Shown here: positions 1 through 8,234 of the stretch, in pieces
Position numbering within the stretch: the stretch's first letter is position 1
How the letters are laid out: every line of letters begins with the position of its first letter
Assembly: GCA_963764205.1 (NCBI GenBank)
Contig: CAVXRN010000003.1
Span: 124,001 to 188,000 of the forward strand
Direction: 5' to 3'
Source: Chersky-840 sp963764205
GTDB taxonomy: Bacteria > Actinomycetota > Acidimicrobiia > Acidimicrobiales > UBA8190
DNA: 64,000 nucleotides
The notes under the pieces: generated by a model
Told to the model about the DNA's origin: nothing
The model's database searches: none
What the model saw: only the letters and a program-made list of their open reading frames with translations
Program-made: the position numbers and the translations under genes

Positions 1-936
1 ATGGACGCCGCGCGCGGCGCAAGCCGCTCGGGTGCGAGCAAAGCCGGCGCCGTCGGCTCCGTCCCAGAGCACCGACGGTCGATCGAAGCTCGCGGCCCGA
101 CCCGCCTCCGAGATGAGGTGGGGCCACAGCGGCTCGGACGGTTCGGTGGGGAGTCGGGACTGATCGGCGATCCAGGCGCCGGCCAGCGTGACATAGCCCT
201 GGGACGGCGGGGGGACCGTCCACAGGTCGTGGCCAAAGGCGCGCAGCACGAGCGGTGCGACCCACTGGGCCAGGGGGCGCGCCAGATCGTCGCGGCGGTA
301 CTCCCCCTGTCCGAGCTCCACCAGGGCTCGGCCGAACTCGCCGCCGTAGAACCCTTCCCTCCCCCCCGCCGCCAGGTTCCGAAGCGTCCGGGCAATTCCC
401 GGCAAGCGGACGAGCTGGCCGGGCTCGAGGGGGCCATCGGGGCACAGCTGCGACGCGCCGGGCACGTCGGCGACGAGATAGCTTGCGAACGCGAGGAGCA
501 GTGACGCGGCGAAGCCGTCGTCGGCCAACCCGATGGCCGGCTCCAGTACCGCGGCCCACGCCAGGCGGCCGTAGCGCTCGTGCAGGGCCAGCCATCCGTC
601 GACCGCGCCCGGCACGGGAACGCTGGCGACATCGCCGCGCACAGGCATGTCGAGATTTCCACACGAGCGCACGCGATCCGGATCGGCGCCCGACCCCGCT
701 CTGCCCACGGCGAGGAGGGCTTGGGGAGATGACCCTGGTGGCCTGACCATGGCCAGCGCGTCGCCGCCGAGGCCGCACAGATGTGGTCCGACCACCGCCA
801 TGACCGACGCCGCGGCCACCATCGCGTCAGCCGCTGTGCCTCCACGCTCGAGCATCGACACGCCGGCCGAGCTCGCCAATTGATCGGCCGTGGTCACCAT
901 GCCGCGCACCGCGACTCGGGGGCGGAACGGGACCAT
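1..936 (-). CDS. Gamma-glutamyltransferase family protein, N-terminal part (cut by window edge)
   Basis: Reading the minus strand from an ATG at 936 gives 312 open codons running off the left edge. The N-terminus has the family's opening pattern: TTADQLASSAGVSMLERGG, then AADAMVAAASVMAVVGPHLCGLGGDA, the usual entry to the large subunit of gamma-glutamyltranspeptidase, an Ntn-hydrolase that transfers or hydrolyses gamma-glutamyl groups. The catalytic Thr, which lies near the middle of the family, is outside the window. No signal peptide is visible, so a cytoplasmic GGT-like enzyme is possible. A GTG at 945 is an alternative start. Family assignment is by pattern recognition and is fairly secure; substrate is unknown. 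Confidence 0.8.
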   Translation of the reverse strand, partial: MVPFRPRVAVRGMVTTADQLASSAGVSMLERGGTAADAMVAAASVMAVVGPHLCGLGGDALAMVRPPGSSPQALLAVGRAGSGADPDRVRSCGNLDMPVRGDVASVPVPGAVDGWLALHERYGRLAWAAVLEPAIGLADDGFAASLLLAFASYLVADVPGASQLCPDGPLEPGQLVRLPGIARTLRNLAAGGREGFYGGEFGRALVELGQGEYRRDDLARPLAQWVAPLVLRAFGHDLWTVPPPSQGYVTLAGAWIADQSRLPTEPSEPLWPHLISEAGRAASFDRPSVLWDGADGAGFARTRAACAARGVH

Positions 937-1016
937 GCTGACCACGCCGGCAGGTTAGGGCGCCGACCTCCTGGCTCGAACCACAGGAAGCAGAGCATCC
1001 CGATCCACCAGGGATT

Positions 1017-2342
1017 ATGGCAGTCGGCCCGCTTCGACCGACTTCCCCGAGCCCTCATGTCGGGCGTCCCGCGTGCCGATTAGGCAAGGTGGATCGAGAG
1101 CGACCGACGACACCCGAACAACGGCGGCACGTCCCTGCTCTGATCGAGCGACTCGGTATCCCTCGCTGGATGTACGCCCCGCGTTCACACCGTGCCGGCG
1201 GTGTCATCCCACAGTGGCCGCCACCCCCAATTCTCGAACCGCGCCCGGCACGGCCGATCTATCGAACGTGGTGGGCATGGATCGTGCTCGGGTCGGTGGC
1301 CGTGGTCCTGGCATCGATCACCTTCGTCGCCACCTCCGAGAGCGCGCCCATCGTGCCGGCGAAGGTCGGACCGGCAGGTCCGAGCGGGACGACCGTCGGT
1401 GGTGCGGGTGGATCGTCGCCGCCATCGAACGGCCCGTCCGCGACCGCGCAAACGACAGCACCGATCAATGGCATTGCTCACGACATTGCGTTGGGTGAGT
1501 ACGCCGGCAAGGCCAACGCGTTCGGCGTCGCCGCCTTCGGCCTGGAAACCGGCACGGTCCCGTCATATGCCACGGACTACCTCGACGCGACAGGCGGGTG
1601 GATCGGAATGGACACCGCCGCCAATGTCACGGCCTGGAGTCCCACCCACTACCACCTGGTACTCGGAGTTCCCATCCTTCCCGGCGTCGGAACATTGGCG
1701 CAAGGGGCGACGGGTGCCTATGACCAGTACTTCACGGTCCTCGCCGAGAACCTCGTGAGCGACAAAGAAGGCAACGCCATCTTGCGGCTGGGGTGGGAGT
1801 TCAACGGGAACTGGTTTCCGTGGTCCGTCGCCAACGCAACCGATGCCGCGAACTTCGTCTCGTACTGGCGCCAGATCGTCACCACCATGCGGGCCGTCCC
1901 CGGCGCCCGGTTCGAATTCCTGTGGAACCCCAACGCACCGAGCCCGACGAGCTACACCCCCGCCCAGGCGTACCCGGGCAACGCCTACGTGGACTACGTC
2001 GGGACCGATGTGTACGACAACTTCTGGGGCAAACCGTTCACTCCCGCGGCGGCGTGGGTCCACCAACTGACCCAGCAGTGGGGCCTCGACTGGCTGGCCG
2101 CGTTCGCCGTCGAGCACGACAAACCCGTCGCCATTCCCGAATGGTCCGACGAGTTCCGGCCCGACGGCCACGGCCTCGGGGACGACCCCTCGTTCATCGA
2201 CAACATGGCTGCGTGGTTCGTGACCAACAGGGTGGCGTTCGCCAGCGTCTGGGCCTACGACACCTCTGCCGCCTACAGGAACAACCTCCTCGACGGCACC
2301 TTCCCCCGAGCGTTGAAGAGGTTCGAGGCAGACTTCGGCTGA
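1017..2342 (+). CDS. Membrane-anchored GH26-like glycoside hydrolase
   Basis: A 441-residue protein with a Pro-rich N-terminus, one membrane segment (about residues 84-106, YRTWWAWIVLGSVAVVLAS), a Gly/Ser/Thr-rich linker and a C-terminal TIM-barrel-like domain. The domain carries LRLGWEFNGNWFPWS, with Glu261 as the likely acid/base, and IPEWSDEF, with Glu375 as the likely nucleophile. This pattern is typical of family 26 beta-mannanase-like or endoglucanase-like enzymes. The membrane segment would place the enzyme outside the cell. AGGGATT just before the ATG at 1017 supports this start; GTG at 1089 and ATG at 1170 are in frame and possible. It converges on the IPT/TIG gene. Confidence 0.75.
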   Translation: MAVGPLRPTSPSPHVGRPACRLGKVDRERPTTPEQRRHVPALIERLGIPRWMYAPRSHRAGGVIPQWPPPPILEPRPARPIYRTWWAWIVLGSVAVVLASITFVATSESAPIVPAKVGPAGPSGTTVGGAGGSSPPSNGPSATAQTTAPINGIAHDIALGEYAGKANAFGVAAFGLETGTVPSYATDYLDATGGWIGMDTAANVTAWSPTHYHLVLGVPILPGVGTLAQGATGAYDQYFTVLAENLVSDKEGNAILRLGWEFNGNWFPWSVANATDAANFVSYWRQIVTTMRAVPGARFEFLWNPNAPSPTSYTPAQAYPGNAYVDYVGTDVYDNFWGKPFTPAAAWVHQLTQQWGLDWLAAFAVEHDKPVAIPEWSDEFRPDGHGLGDDPSFIDNMAAWFVTNRVAFASVWAYDTSAAYRNNLLDGTFPRALKRFEADFG

Positions 2343-2395
2343 TTCGGCTGGCCTTCGCCCCGACCCGAGTTCCGACAACCCCGAGTTCCGACAAC
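2334..2395. repeat. Two short tandem duplications in a convergent intergenic region
   Basis: TTCGGCTGA/TTCGGCTGG (9 bp, 2334-2351) duplicates the stop codon area of the GH26 gene. CCCGAGTTCCGACAAC is present twice in perfect tandem (16 bp, 2364-2379 and 2380-2395), ending just before the stop of the opposing gene. No hairpin terminator was seen here. Confidence 0.9.
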
Positions 2396-2399
2396 AAGG

Positions 2400-3293
2400 T
2401 CAGCTGAAGTTGAAGGCGTCCTTGGGCGTCGGGGTGCTCGTCCCGCCCGTCGTCGTGACGGTGACGTCCACGGTTCCCGTGGGCTCAACCGGGGACGTGG
2501 CGATGATGATGTGGCGCGACTGCACGGTGACGCTCGCCGCCGGAGTCGTCCCGAACATCACGGTGGCCCCCTTGACGAATGCGCGGCCCTCCACGAACAC
2601 CGTCGTGCCGCCGGTCACGGGGCCCTGCTTGGGGAAGATCCTCTTGACGACCGGCACGGTGCTCCCCCCGGAACCCGTGGGGGTCTCGAAGGTGAAGGCA
2701 TCGCTGGGTGTCGGCACGCTCGGCCCGACCGCGGTCGTGACGATGATGTCCACTGTGCCGGCAGACTCCGCCGGAGACTTGGCCAAAAGGACATGGTTCG
2801 ATTCGTAGGTCACGTTGGTCGCCGCAACGGTCCCGAAGTCAACCGTCGCCGTCTTGGAGAAGTGCTGACCCTTGATGAGCACCAAGGTCCCGCCGCTCAC
2901 ACGGCCGTGATCCGGGAAGACGTGCTTCACGACCGGGGCATTGAGATCGAAGGTGAAGGCATCTTGAGGCGTGGGGGTGCTCGACCCGTTTGCTGTCGTC
3001 ACGATGACGTCCACGGTGCCGGCCGACTCGGCTGGAGTCTTGGCGATGAGGAGGTTGTCGGACTCCACCTTCACTTTGGTGGCTGCGGCGGTACCGAAGG
3101 CCACGGTGGCGTCGGAGGTGAACCCGGTACCCGCAACGACAACGTTGGTGCCGCCGGTCGTCGGGCCGTGGTCGCGAAACACAGCGGTTACCGCGGGGGC
3201 CGGCGAACTCGCGCTGGCGGCGCCCGATGACGTGAGCACGAGGCCGACTGGAAGAGCTACCGCGCACAGGACCAAAGCGAACCGTCGGTACAT
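2400..3293 (-). CDS. Secreted protein with three IPT/TIG Ig-like repeats
   Basis: 297 residues: a signal peptide (MYRRFALVLCAVALPVGLVL, cleavage near ASASSPAP) followed by three repeats of about 88 residues. Each repeat has the IPT/TIG pattern PxHGPxxGGTxVxVxGxxF, then xxATVxFGTxxAxxV, and ends with a GTVDVxVTT...TPxDAFxF segment. Such domains are extracellular structural or adhesion modules. No catalytic domain and no C-terminal anchor are visible, so it is probably released or wall-associated. It lies downstream of the sigma/anti-sigma pair on the same strand. Confidence 0.85.
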   Translation of the reverse strand: MYRRFALVLCAVALPVGLVLTSSGAASASSPAPAVTAVFRDHGPTTGGTNVVVAGTGFTSDATVAFGTAAATKVKVESDNLLIAKTPAESAGTVDVIVTTANGSSTPTPQDAFTFDLNAPVVKHVFPDHGRVSGGTLVLIKGQHFSKTATVDFGTVAATNVTYESNHVLLAKSPAESAGTVDIIVTTAVGPSVPTPSDAFTFETPTGSGGSTVPVVKRIFPKQGPVTGGTTVFVEGRAFVKGATVMFGTTPAASVTVQSRHIIIATSPVEPTGTVDVTVTTTGGTSTPTPKDAFNFS

Positions 3294-3365
3294 GATGCCC
3301 CCGTTTCAGGTACTGCGACGCCGCGTGTGGCGCACGCCTCCTGATCGCTCGAGCTACCCGATTCG

Positions 3366-4718
3366 TTACATGCGCTTGCGGTGTTTCACGGAGCGTGGTT
3401 TGGAAGCCACCGAGGGGCCTGACGTAGTCGGAGACGTCAGGTTGCTCGTCGATCCGTTGAGCGTCGTGGGCTGGCAGTCATGATGCGTCCGAATGACGTG
3501 CCCCGGCCGGGCAGAGTCGGTGCATCCCCTCGGGCGACGAAGGCGCGCGGGGTGACCATGGAGTTGGGTCGAGCCGCCGCCAGCGAGGGTCGACGACGGG
3601 ATCGGAGACGGACTCACCGGTGAGGTGGTGCCCGACGTTCCCTTGGTCGCCTTTGTCGACGATTTGGAGGTCGGTTGCCGCTCGCCGGCCTTCTTGCTCG
3701 GACGGTGACGGCGGGTCTGAGCGGTAGCTGTGGTGGCTCGATGGGTTGCATGGGTCACTGCAACTCCAGCAGGAACCGGGGGACGCACGGGTGATCTCAC
3801 AGGTGGCCGAGAGATCGCCAGCGCCTTCGAGCCGTGCCGCAACGTTGTGGCGGCCTGTGCGGAGGTCGAGGCCGCCGCCGGTGCCCGCGCCACGGCACCC
3901 GCGCGTCGAACGGCGATGGCCTCCTGCTTGGGTCGGGTGGTGTGGACCTGCTTGGGACGGGCGGTGTGCACGACGGTCTTGGGCCCGACCGTGGTCGATG
4001 CCTTGGTGACACCTTGTCCACCGTGGAGCGGGCGAGACGACGCCTTCTCGACATGCTGGGCAGCCCCATCAGGCACAGAGAGGGCGAGGGCGCCCGCACA
4101 ATGCGCCGAGAGGTTCTCGGCACCTCCGGCTACCGCCGTCAAGGTGCGGTAGGCAGTGCTGTCGTAGCTGAGCCGGCCCGCCCTCCACGCCCGACACAGG
4201 CCGACGGTCGCACGACTTCTGGTGTTGGGGCTACCAGGACCCGCGCCGCTCGCCGCGGCATACCCCTTACTGGAAGGGGGCGACACAGCGACCCCGGTTC
4301 TCTCACTGTGCGGTTTCGGGACCGAGATGCCCAGATTCGACAATGCCACCGACACAGCGGTCTGGGCCGAGGGGGGCAAGGAACCTGTCGCCGCCACCAC
4401 ACCGCCGGCCAAGAGGACGACCGGAGCGGCGAGTGCCAAGACCTTGGCCGCAAATTTGGGGAACGCGTAGGCGAGCTTGGTCTTGGGCCGGACGTCCGGA
4501 AGGGATCGCACTTTCGCTGCGAACGTCCTCACCGTTGTTGCTCGGGCGGCGAGCTCCCCTGCGGTGGCCGGTCCCTGGGCCTTGTCGATCAATTCGACTA
4601 CCAGCCCGAACCCAGGTGGCGCATCGTCGATGTCCACCGCGCCGTTGATCATCGACTCCACCGTGGTGGGGTCGAGTTGGAGTGAGCCGATGTCTTGCAG
4701 ATCGTCGAAGGTGTCCAA
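3366..4718 (-). CDS. Putative anti-sigma factor with one membrane helix and long Ala/Thr/Pro-rich tail
   Basis: 450 residues. The N-terminal ~100 residues (DTFDDLQDIGSLQLDP...) are cytoplasmic, followed by one membrane segment (AAKVLALAAPVVLLAGGVVA), then about 300 low-complexity Ala, Thr, Ser, Pro and basic residues outside. It follows the ECF sigma gene at once, the usual place for a membrane-bound anti-sigma partner, so the role is inferred from context and topology. TTG at 4718 is preferred because GAAGGG lies nine bases upstream; GTG at 4763 in the same frame would overlap the sigma gene by 41 bases and has no clear ribosome site. The basic tail may include non-native sequence. Confidence 0.6.
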   Translation of the reverse strand: MDTFDDLQDIGSLQLDPTTVESMINGAVDIDDAPPGFGLVVELIDKAQGPATAGELAARATTVRTFAAKVRSLPDVRPKTKLAYAFPKFAAKVLALAAPVVLLAGGVVAATGSLPPSAQTAVSVALSNLGISVPKPHSERTGVAVSPPSSKGYAAASGAGPGSPNTRSRATVGLCRAWRAGRLSYDSTAYRTLTAVAGGAENLSAHCAGALALSVPDGAAQHVEKASSRPLHGGQGVTKASTTVGPKTVVHTARPKQVHTTRPKQEAIAVRRAGAVARAPAAASTSAQAATTLRHGSKALAISRPPVRSPVRPPVPAGVAVTHATHRATTATAQTRRHRPSKKAGERQPTSKSSTKATKGTSGTTSPVSPSPIPSSTLAGGGSTQLHGHPARLRRPRGCTDSARPGHVIRTHHDCQPTTLNGSTSNLTSPTTSGPSVASKPRSVKHRKRM

Positions 4719-4722
4719 GGCA

Positions 4723-5430
4723 TTACACCCTTCGAGTTGTGGGCACCTGATCGACGCCCTCACGACTCAGGCGGCGCAGGGCCCGGTGCTCGATGACCCG
4801 CACCGTTCCAGGCCGCTTCCCGAGTATCTGTGCGACATCCTCCACAGGAAGGCGGGCCACGACCCGGAGGACCAGGACCTCAGCCTGCCCAGGCGTCAGC
4901 GAGGCGACGAGGTGATCGATCGCCTCCTGTGCTGAAATCACCTCGAGAACGAGGTGGGCCGGGTCCTCTCCTCCCGGCACGTCATTGAGGTCTTGTGGGG
5001 CCACGGGCTGGGTTCGGCGTCGAGCGCCGCGCCGACGGTGGTCAGCCAGGCGGCGGCGCGCGACAGAGAACACCCAGGCACGAAGGGCAGGCTCGTCGCC
5101 AGTGAAGTCCTGGATGCGCTCGGCGACCGCCAGCCACGTCTCTCCTGCCAGGTCATCGGCAGTGCCAGGCTCTTCCCACCGCAGGTAGCGCAAGAGCGAG
5201 GGCTGCAGGGCGTCGAAAAGCACGGCCGCCGCCCAATCCTCTCCGGCGCTGGCCGCTTTCAGAACCTGTTCGAAGTCCTCGATCGTCGTGCGGCCACCGT
5301 AGCTCGCGGCTACTCGGGTCGCAGAGGGTCCGTTCCGGGACAGCGGTGTTCGCTCCTCTGCGACACTGCCGTGATGGTCGACCCTCAGTTCACCGAGCCG
5401 GATCTGGCCGGTCTCTATGAGGCACTCCAC
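4723..5430 (-). CDS. ECF-type RNA polymerase sigma factor
   Basis: The conserved part starts near 5285 (IEDFEQVLKAASAGEDWAAAV). Region 2 is FDALQPSLLRYLRWEEPG...AGETWLAVAERI followed by RAWVFSVARRRLADHRRR; region 4 is AIDHLVASLTPGQAEVLVLRVV...VEDVAQILGKRPGTVRVIEHRA, a helix-turn-helix. Length of the core (about 185 residues) fits ECF sigma factors. There is no ATG, GTG or TTG close to the core. The first in-frame one is GTG at 5430, inside the divergent methyltransferase gene. A CTG at 5343 has AGGAG nine bases upstream and may be the true start. The stop at 4723 is followed at once by the anti-sigma gene. Confidence 0.85.
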   Translation of the reverse strand: MECLIETGQIRLGELRVDHHGSVAEERTPLSRNGPSATRVAASYGGRTTIEDFEQVLKAASAGEDWAAAVLFDALQPSLLRYLRWEEPGTADDLAGETWLAVAERIQDFTGDEPALRAWVFSVARRRLADHRRRGARRRTQPVAPQDLNDVPGGEDPAHLVLEVISAQEAIDHLVASLTPGQAEVLVLRVVARLPVEDVAQILGKRPGTVRVIEHRALRRLSREGVDQVPTTRRV

Positions 5431-6114
5431 CCGGCAGACGAAAGAGCGGACTTCGACTTCTACCTGCCGCTGGTGCTCTCGGCCGGCTCGGTCCTCGACG
5501 TGGGATGCGGAACCGGCGAGCTGCTGCGCCGAGCCCGAGGGGCAGGCCATCTCGGGCACCTGTGCGGGCTCGACCCCGCCGACGCCATGCTCGACCACGG
5601 GCGGGTCCGGACGGACATCGAGTGGAAGCACGGCGATCTGGCGTCGTGCACATGGGATCGCGGGTTCGACCTGGTTACGATGACTGGCCACGCGTTCCAG
5701 GTGTTCGTCGACGATGAACAGATACGACGATCCCTGGCAACGATCCGCTCGGCCCTCACCAACGGCGGGCTCTTCGTCTTCGAAACCCGCAACCCCCTCG
5801 TTCGGGCCTGGGAGTCATGGACGCCCGACAACGAAATCGTCGTCCTGGGTCCCGACGGCGCCGAGCTCCACATGGCCCATCAGGTCGAGACTCCGGTCGC
5901 CGGGGATGTCATCACCTTCACGACGACGTTCACCAGTCCGGCGTGGGATCGCCCCCGACGGAGCCGGAGCACCCTGCGGTTCCTCGATGCCGATACGTTG
6001 GCCTCGTTCCTGTCTGACGCCGGCTTGACCATCGCTGAGCAATTCGGGGATTGGGACCGACGCCCCCTGCGTGATACCAGCCCCGAGATCATCACCGTGG
6101 CCACACGAGCCTGA
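5374..6114 (+). CDS. Class I SAM-dependent methyltransferase
   Basis: 246 residues. Motif I is VLDVGCGTGELLRRA, motif II is around CGLDPADAMLDHGR, and a post-motif region NGGLFVFETRNPLVRAWESW is typical of small-molecule methyltransferases. The C-terminus (LRFLDADTLASFLSDAGLTIAEQFGDWDR) matches the closing segment of the same family. Substrate is unknown. ATG at 5374 is preceded by an in-frame GTG at 5371; neither has a strong ribosome site. The gene is divergent from the sigma factor and their 5' ends are tightly packed or overlapping. Confidence 0.8.
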   Translation: MVDPQFTEPDLAGLYEALHPADERADFDFYLPLVLSAGSVLDVGCGTGELLRRARGAGHLGHLCGLDPADAMLDHGRVRTDIEWKHGDLASCTWDRGFDLVTMTGHAFQVFVDDEQIRRSLATIRSALTNGGLFVFETRNPLVRAWESWTPDNEIVVLGPDGAELHMAHQVETPVAGDVITFTTTFTSPAWDRPRRSRSTLRFLDADTLASFLSDAGLTIAEQFGDWDRRPLRDTSPEIITVATRA

Positions 6115-6149
6115 GGCACACCCGCACGAGCGTTCGCCGGAGTCCGGCT

Positions 6150-7073
6150 TCAACGACGGCGAGCGCGCGGTGACCGGACGTTCGAGGAATGCACGCGGTG
6201 CCCGGGACCTGTCCTTCGGTGCGGTGTGATCCGGCCGGAGCAGAAACCAGCTGGGTCGTGGTCGTAGTGGCCGCTGGCCCATGGTGAACGGATCACAGCA
6301 TTGGCGAACGCCATGCACGAGGCGGTGCCGCGGCTGAGCACGTGGAGGATATGGGCGTACTCGGGATTGGCGAGGAGCGTGGCTGCATTCGCCTCGATGC
6401 CGGCGGACATGGTCGAGAAGATCGGTATGCCCGTGTCCACACCACCGGCGGTGTACTGGTGCGGATTGCCACCGGCACCGTGCGACGTGTTGAGTGGGTT
6501 GTCGGCCCACAGGCCTCCCTCGTTCGCCATCCATCGGTTGAGCAAGATGACGTTCTCATGGGTGACGGGGATCGACTCCCTCCCCCCGGATTGCCGGTTG
6601 ACAGCGGCGATCAACGCTGCCGCCACACCGCCTGCCCCGGGTGGTGCCTGCGCGACCACCGATGGCGCCGCCCGGGGCGCCACGCCCTGACGAGCCGAGG
6701 GTACGGGCGGGGGTTGGGTCGACGGTGGAGAAGTCGTGGGCGCCGCGATGCTTGGTGTTGGTGACGCAGTCGGTGCCGCTGCGGTGGGCGCGGTGGCGGG
6801 TGCGCTTCGGGTCGGCGTCGCTGGGGCCGAGTCCTGCGGGGCTGCGACGTTGGCAGCGGGGATCTTGACCCTGCCGACATCGCCCGTTGCCGCTCCCTCC
6901 GAGCCAGGATGTGGAGTCTTGGGCTCCCTCACGATCGCGCCGACCCCGTGTGATGCCGACGATGCCGCCCCGTCCGACACCAAGAGCCAGACGCCCGCAA
7001 TCAAGGCAGCGACCGCGGCGGCAACCGCGATTCGCCTTCGATTGTCACCCGGTTCACCCGTTCGGCCCATCAT
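6150..7073 (-). CDS. Secreted protein with C-terminal lysozyme-like domain
   Basis: 307 residues: a membrane segment or uncleaved signal near residues 14-33 (IAVAAAVAALIAGVWLLVS), a Pro/Ala/Thr/Ser linker (about 60-140), then a globular domain with LIAAVNRQSGGRESIPVTHE, LNRWMANEGGLWADNPLNTS, TGIPIFSTMSAGIEANAATL and AIRSPWASGHYDHDP-like segments. The pattern of a conserved Glu after an N-terminal helix, NPLNT and repeated AxxTLxNPxYxxI resembles peptidoglycan-hydrolase-like domains of phage and actinobacteria. Enzymatic function is inferred, not proven. The basic tail after the domain looks unstructured. Confidence 0.6.
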   Translation of the reverse strand: MMGRTGEPGDNRRRIAVAAAVAALIAGVWLLVSDGAASSASHGVGAIVREPKTPHPGSEGAATGDVGRVKIPAANVAAPQDSAPATPTRSAPATAPTAAAPTASPTPSIAAPTTSPPSTQPPPVPSARQGVAPRAAPSVVAQAPPGAGGVAAALIAAVNRQSGGRESIPVTHENVILLNRWMANEGGLWADNPLNTSHGAGGNPHQYTAGGVDTGIPIFSTMSAGIEANAATLLANPEYAHILHVLSRGTASCMAFANAVIRSPWASGHYDHDPAGFCSGRITPHRRTGPGHRVHSSNVRSPRARRR

Positions 7074-7123
7074 GCCCCTGTGCGGATCATAGGAGTCGTC
7101 CCCGGAGTGCGTCTGGCGGATGC

Positions 7124-8047
7124 CTACGCCTCAGAGGCTTTCGACGCGTGGCGTCGAAACACTCGCTCAGCGTCCTTGACCTTCCGACGGGCACGCGCTG
7201 CGCTCTCCTCCGCCGCCTGGACGGCCGCGGATGCCTGCGCCATGTGGCGTTCGGCTTCTCGCAATTCCTCGGCTGCCTCTCGTCGACGAGCCGACGCCGT
7301 GTCCAGCTTCCGACGAGCTTCGTCGAGACTCGTGTCTGACGACTCCAGCGTCTTGCGCGCGTCAGCGAGGGCCTGCTCCGCGAGGGTACGAGCCGACGGA
7401 CGCTTTCTGCCCCCTCGACTCGGCCCCTGTGCCCGGCGGACGCCAGAGCTCGTTGCAGTGGACGGTGGGCTCTCGACCCATCGCTCTCGAGTGCCACGTT
7501 GAAGTGACGCGACGTCCCCGAAGCCGACATGGCGAAGTGGCTCGGTCAGTCGTCCGCTGCGGAGCTCAGCCGCAGCCGACTCGTCGGCCACCGCCGCATC
7601 GAGCGTCGCCTCGAGCTGTCGCTGCGGCTGAGTGCCCAACGTGTGTCCGGACGCCCTGGCCTCGTCCGCGGCGAGTGCTACGAGGTGGTCGACAAGTTCC
7701 TGACGCCGTCCCGACAGCGTGCGCATCTCTTGACCCGAGGCTTGCTCCTGGGCAAGTCGGAGGGCGCGGCCGAGGTCGAGCAATTCGTCGATGACATCGC
7801 GGTGCTCGCGGACGAGCACGTTGGCCAACCAGGCCGCGAGGGATGGCTTGGGCAACTTCCGCACCGCGGCCGCGGTCGGGCGATCTCCAGAATCGGCAAT
7901 TTCCTTGGCCCGGGCATTGCGCGCCTCGATGAAGCGATCGGGGGGAAGCCGGTAGAGCTGATCGGCGACGGTATCCGCATCAATCGTGGCCTCCACGTCA
8001 GTCACGTCGTCAAGCATGGCCCACCGGACCAGCGTCGGGTACCCCAC
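7124..8047 (-). CDS. Conserved actinobacterial coiled-coil protein, function unknown
   Basis: 307 residues. The N-terminal part (LYRLPPDRFIEARNARAKEI...AAAVRKLPKPSLAAWLANVL) matches a recurrent actinobacterial family of unknown role. Residues from about 205 form a long Ala/Glu/Arg coiled coil (TLAEQALADARKTLESSD to AERVFRRHASK). There is no signal peptide or membrane segment. The chosen GTG at 8047 lies directly behind AAAGGAGG, an unusually short spacing; ATG at 8017 is an in-frame alternative. It is divergent from the large repeat protein gene. Confidence 0.6.
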   Translation of the reverse strand: MGYPTLVRWAMLDDVTDVEATIDADTVADQLYRLPPDRFIEARNARAKEIADSGDRPTAAAVRKLPKPSLAAWLANVLVREHRDVIDELLDLGRALRLAQEQASGQEMRTLSGRRQELVDHLVALAADEARASGHTLGTQPQRQLEATLDAAVADESAAAELRSGRLTEPLRHVGFGDVASLQRGTRERWVESPPSTATSSGVRRAQGPSRGGRKRPSARTLAEQALADARKTLESSDTSLDEARRKLDTASARRREAAEELREAERHMAQASAAVQAAEESAARARRKVKDAERVFRRHASKASEA

Positions 8048-8234
8048 CGCCTCCTTTGCAATTTCCGGCGCAATCTCTGATTTCGTCAGTATTGACGAGG
8101 CCCACCACCAGGGAACTGACGCATTGTGGAGAGGGCTACACGGCCTCCCCGTTGGGTCACCGACGGGAGCGGAGCCTTCTCATTGGCGCTCGACGCCAAA
8201 GCGGGAGTGGACCAGAGTGCGACGCTGGCGGAGC

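Noticed and set aside
1..504. Open plus-strand frame of 167 codons at the left edge
   Set aside because: It is antisense to the gamma-glutamyltransferase frame, which has clear family motifs; the plus frame has none.
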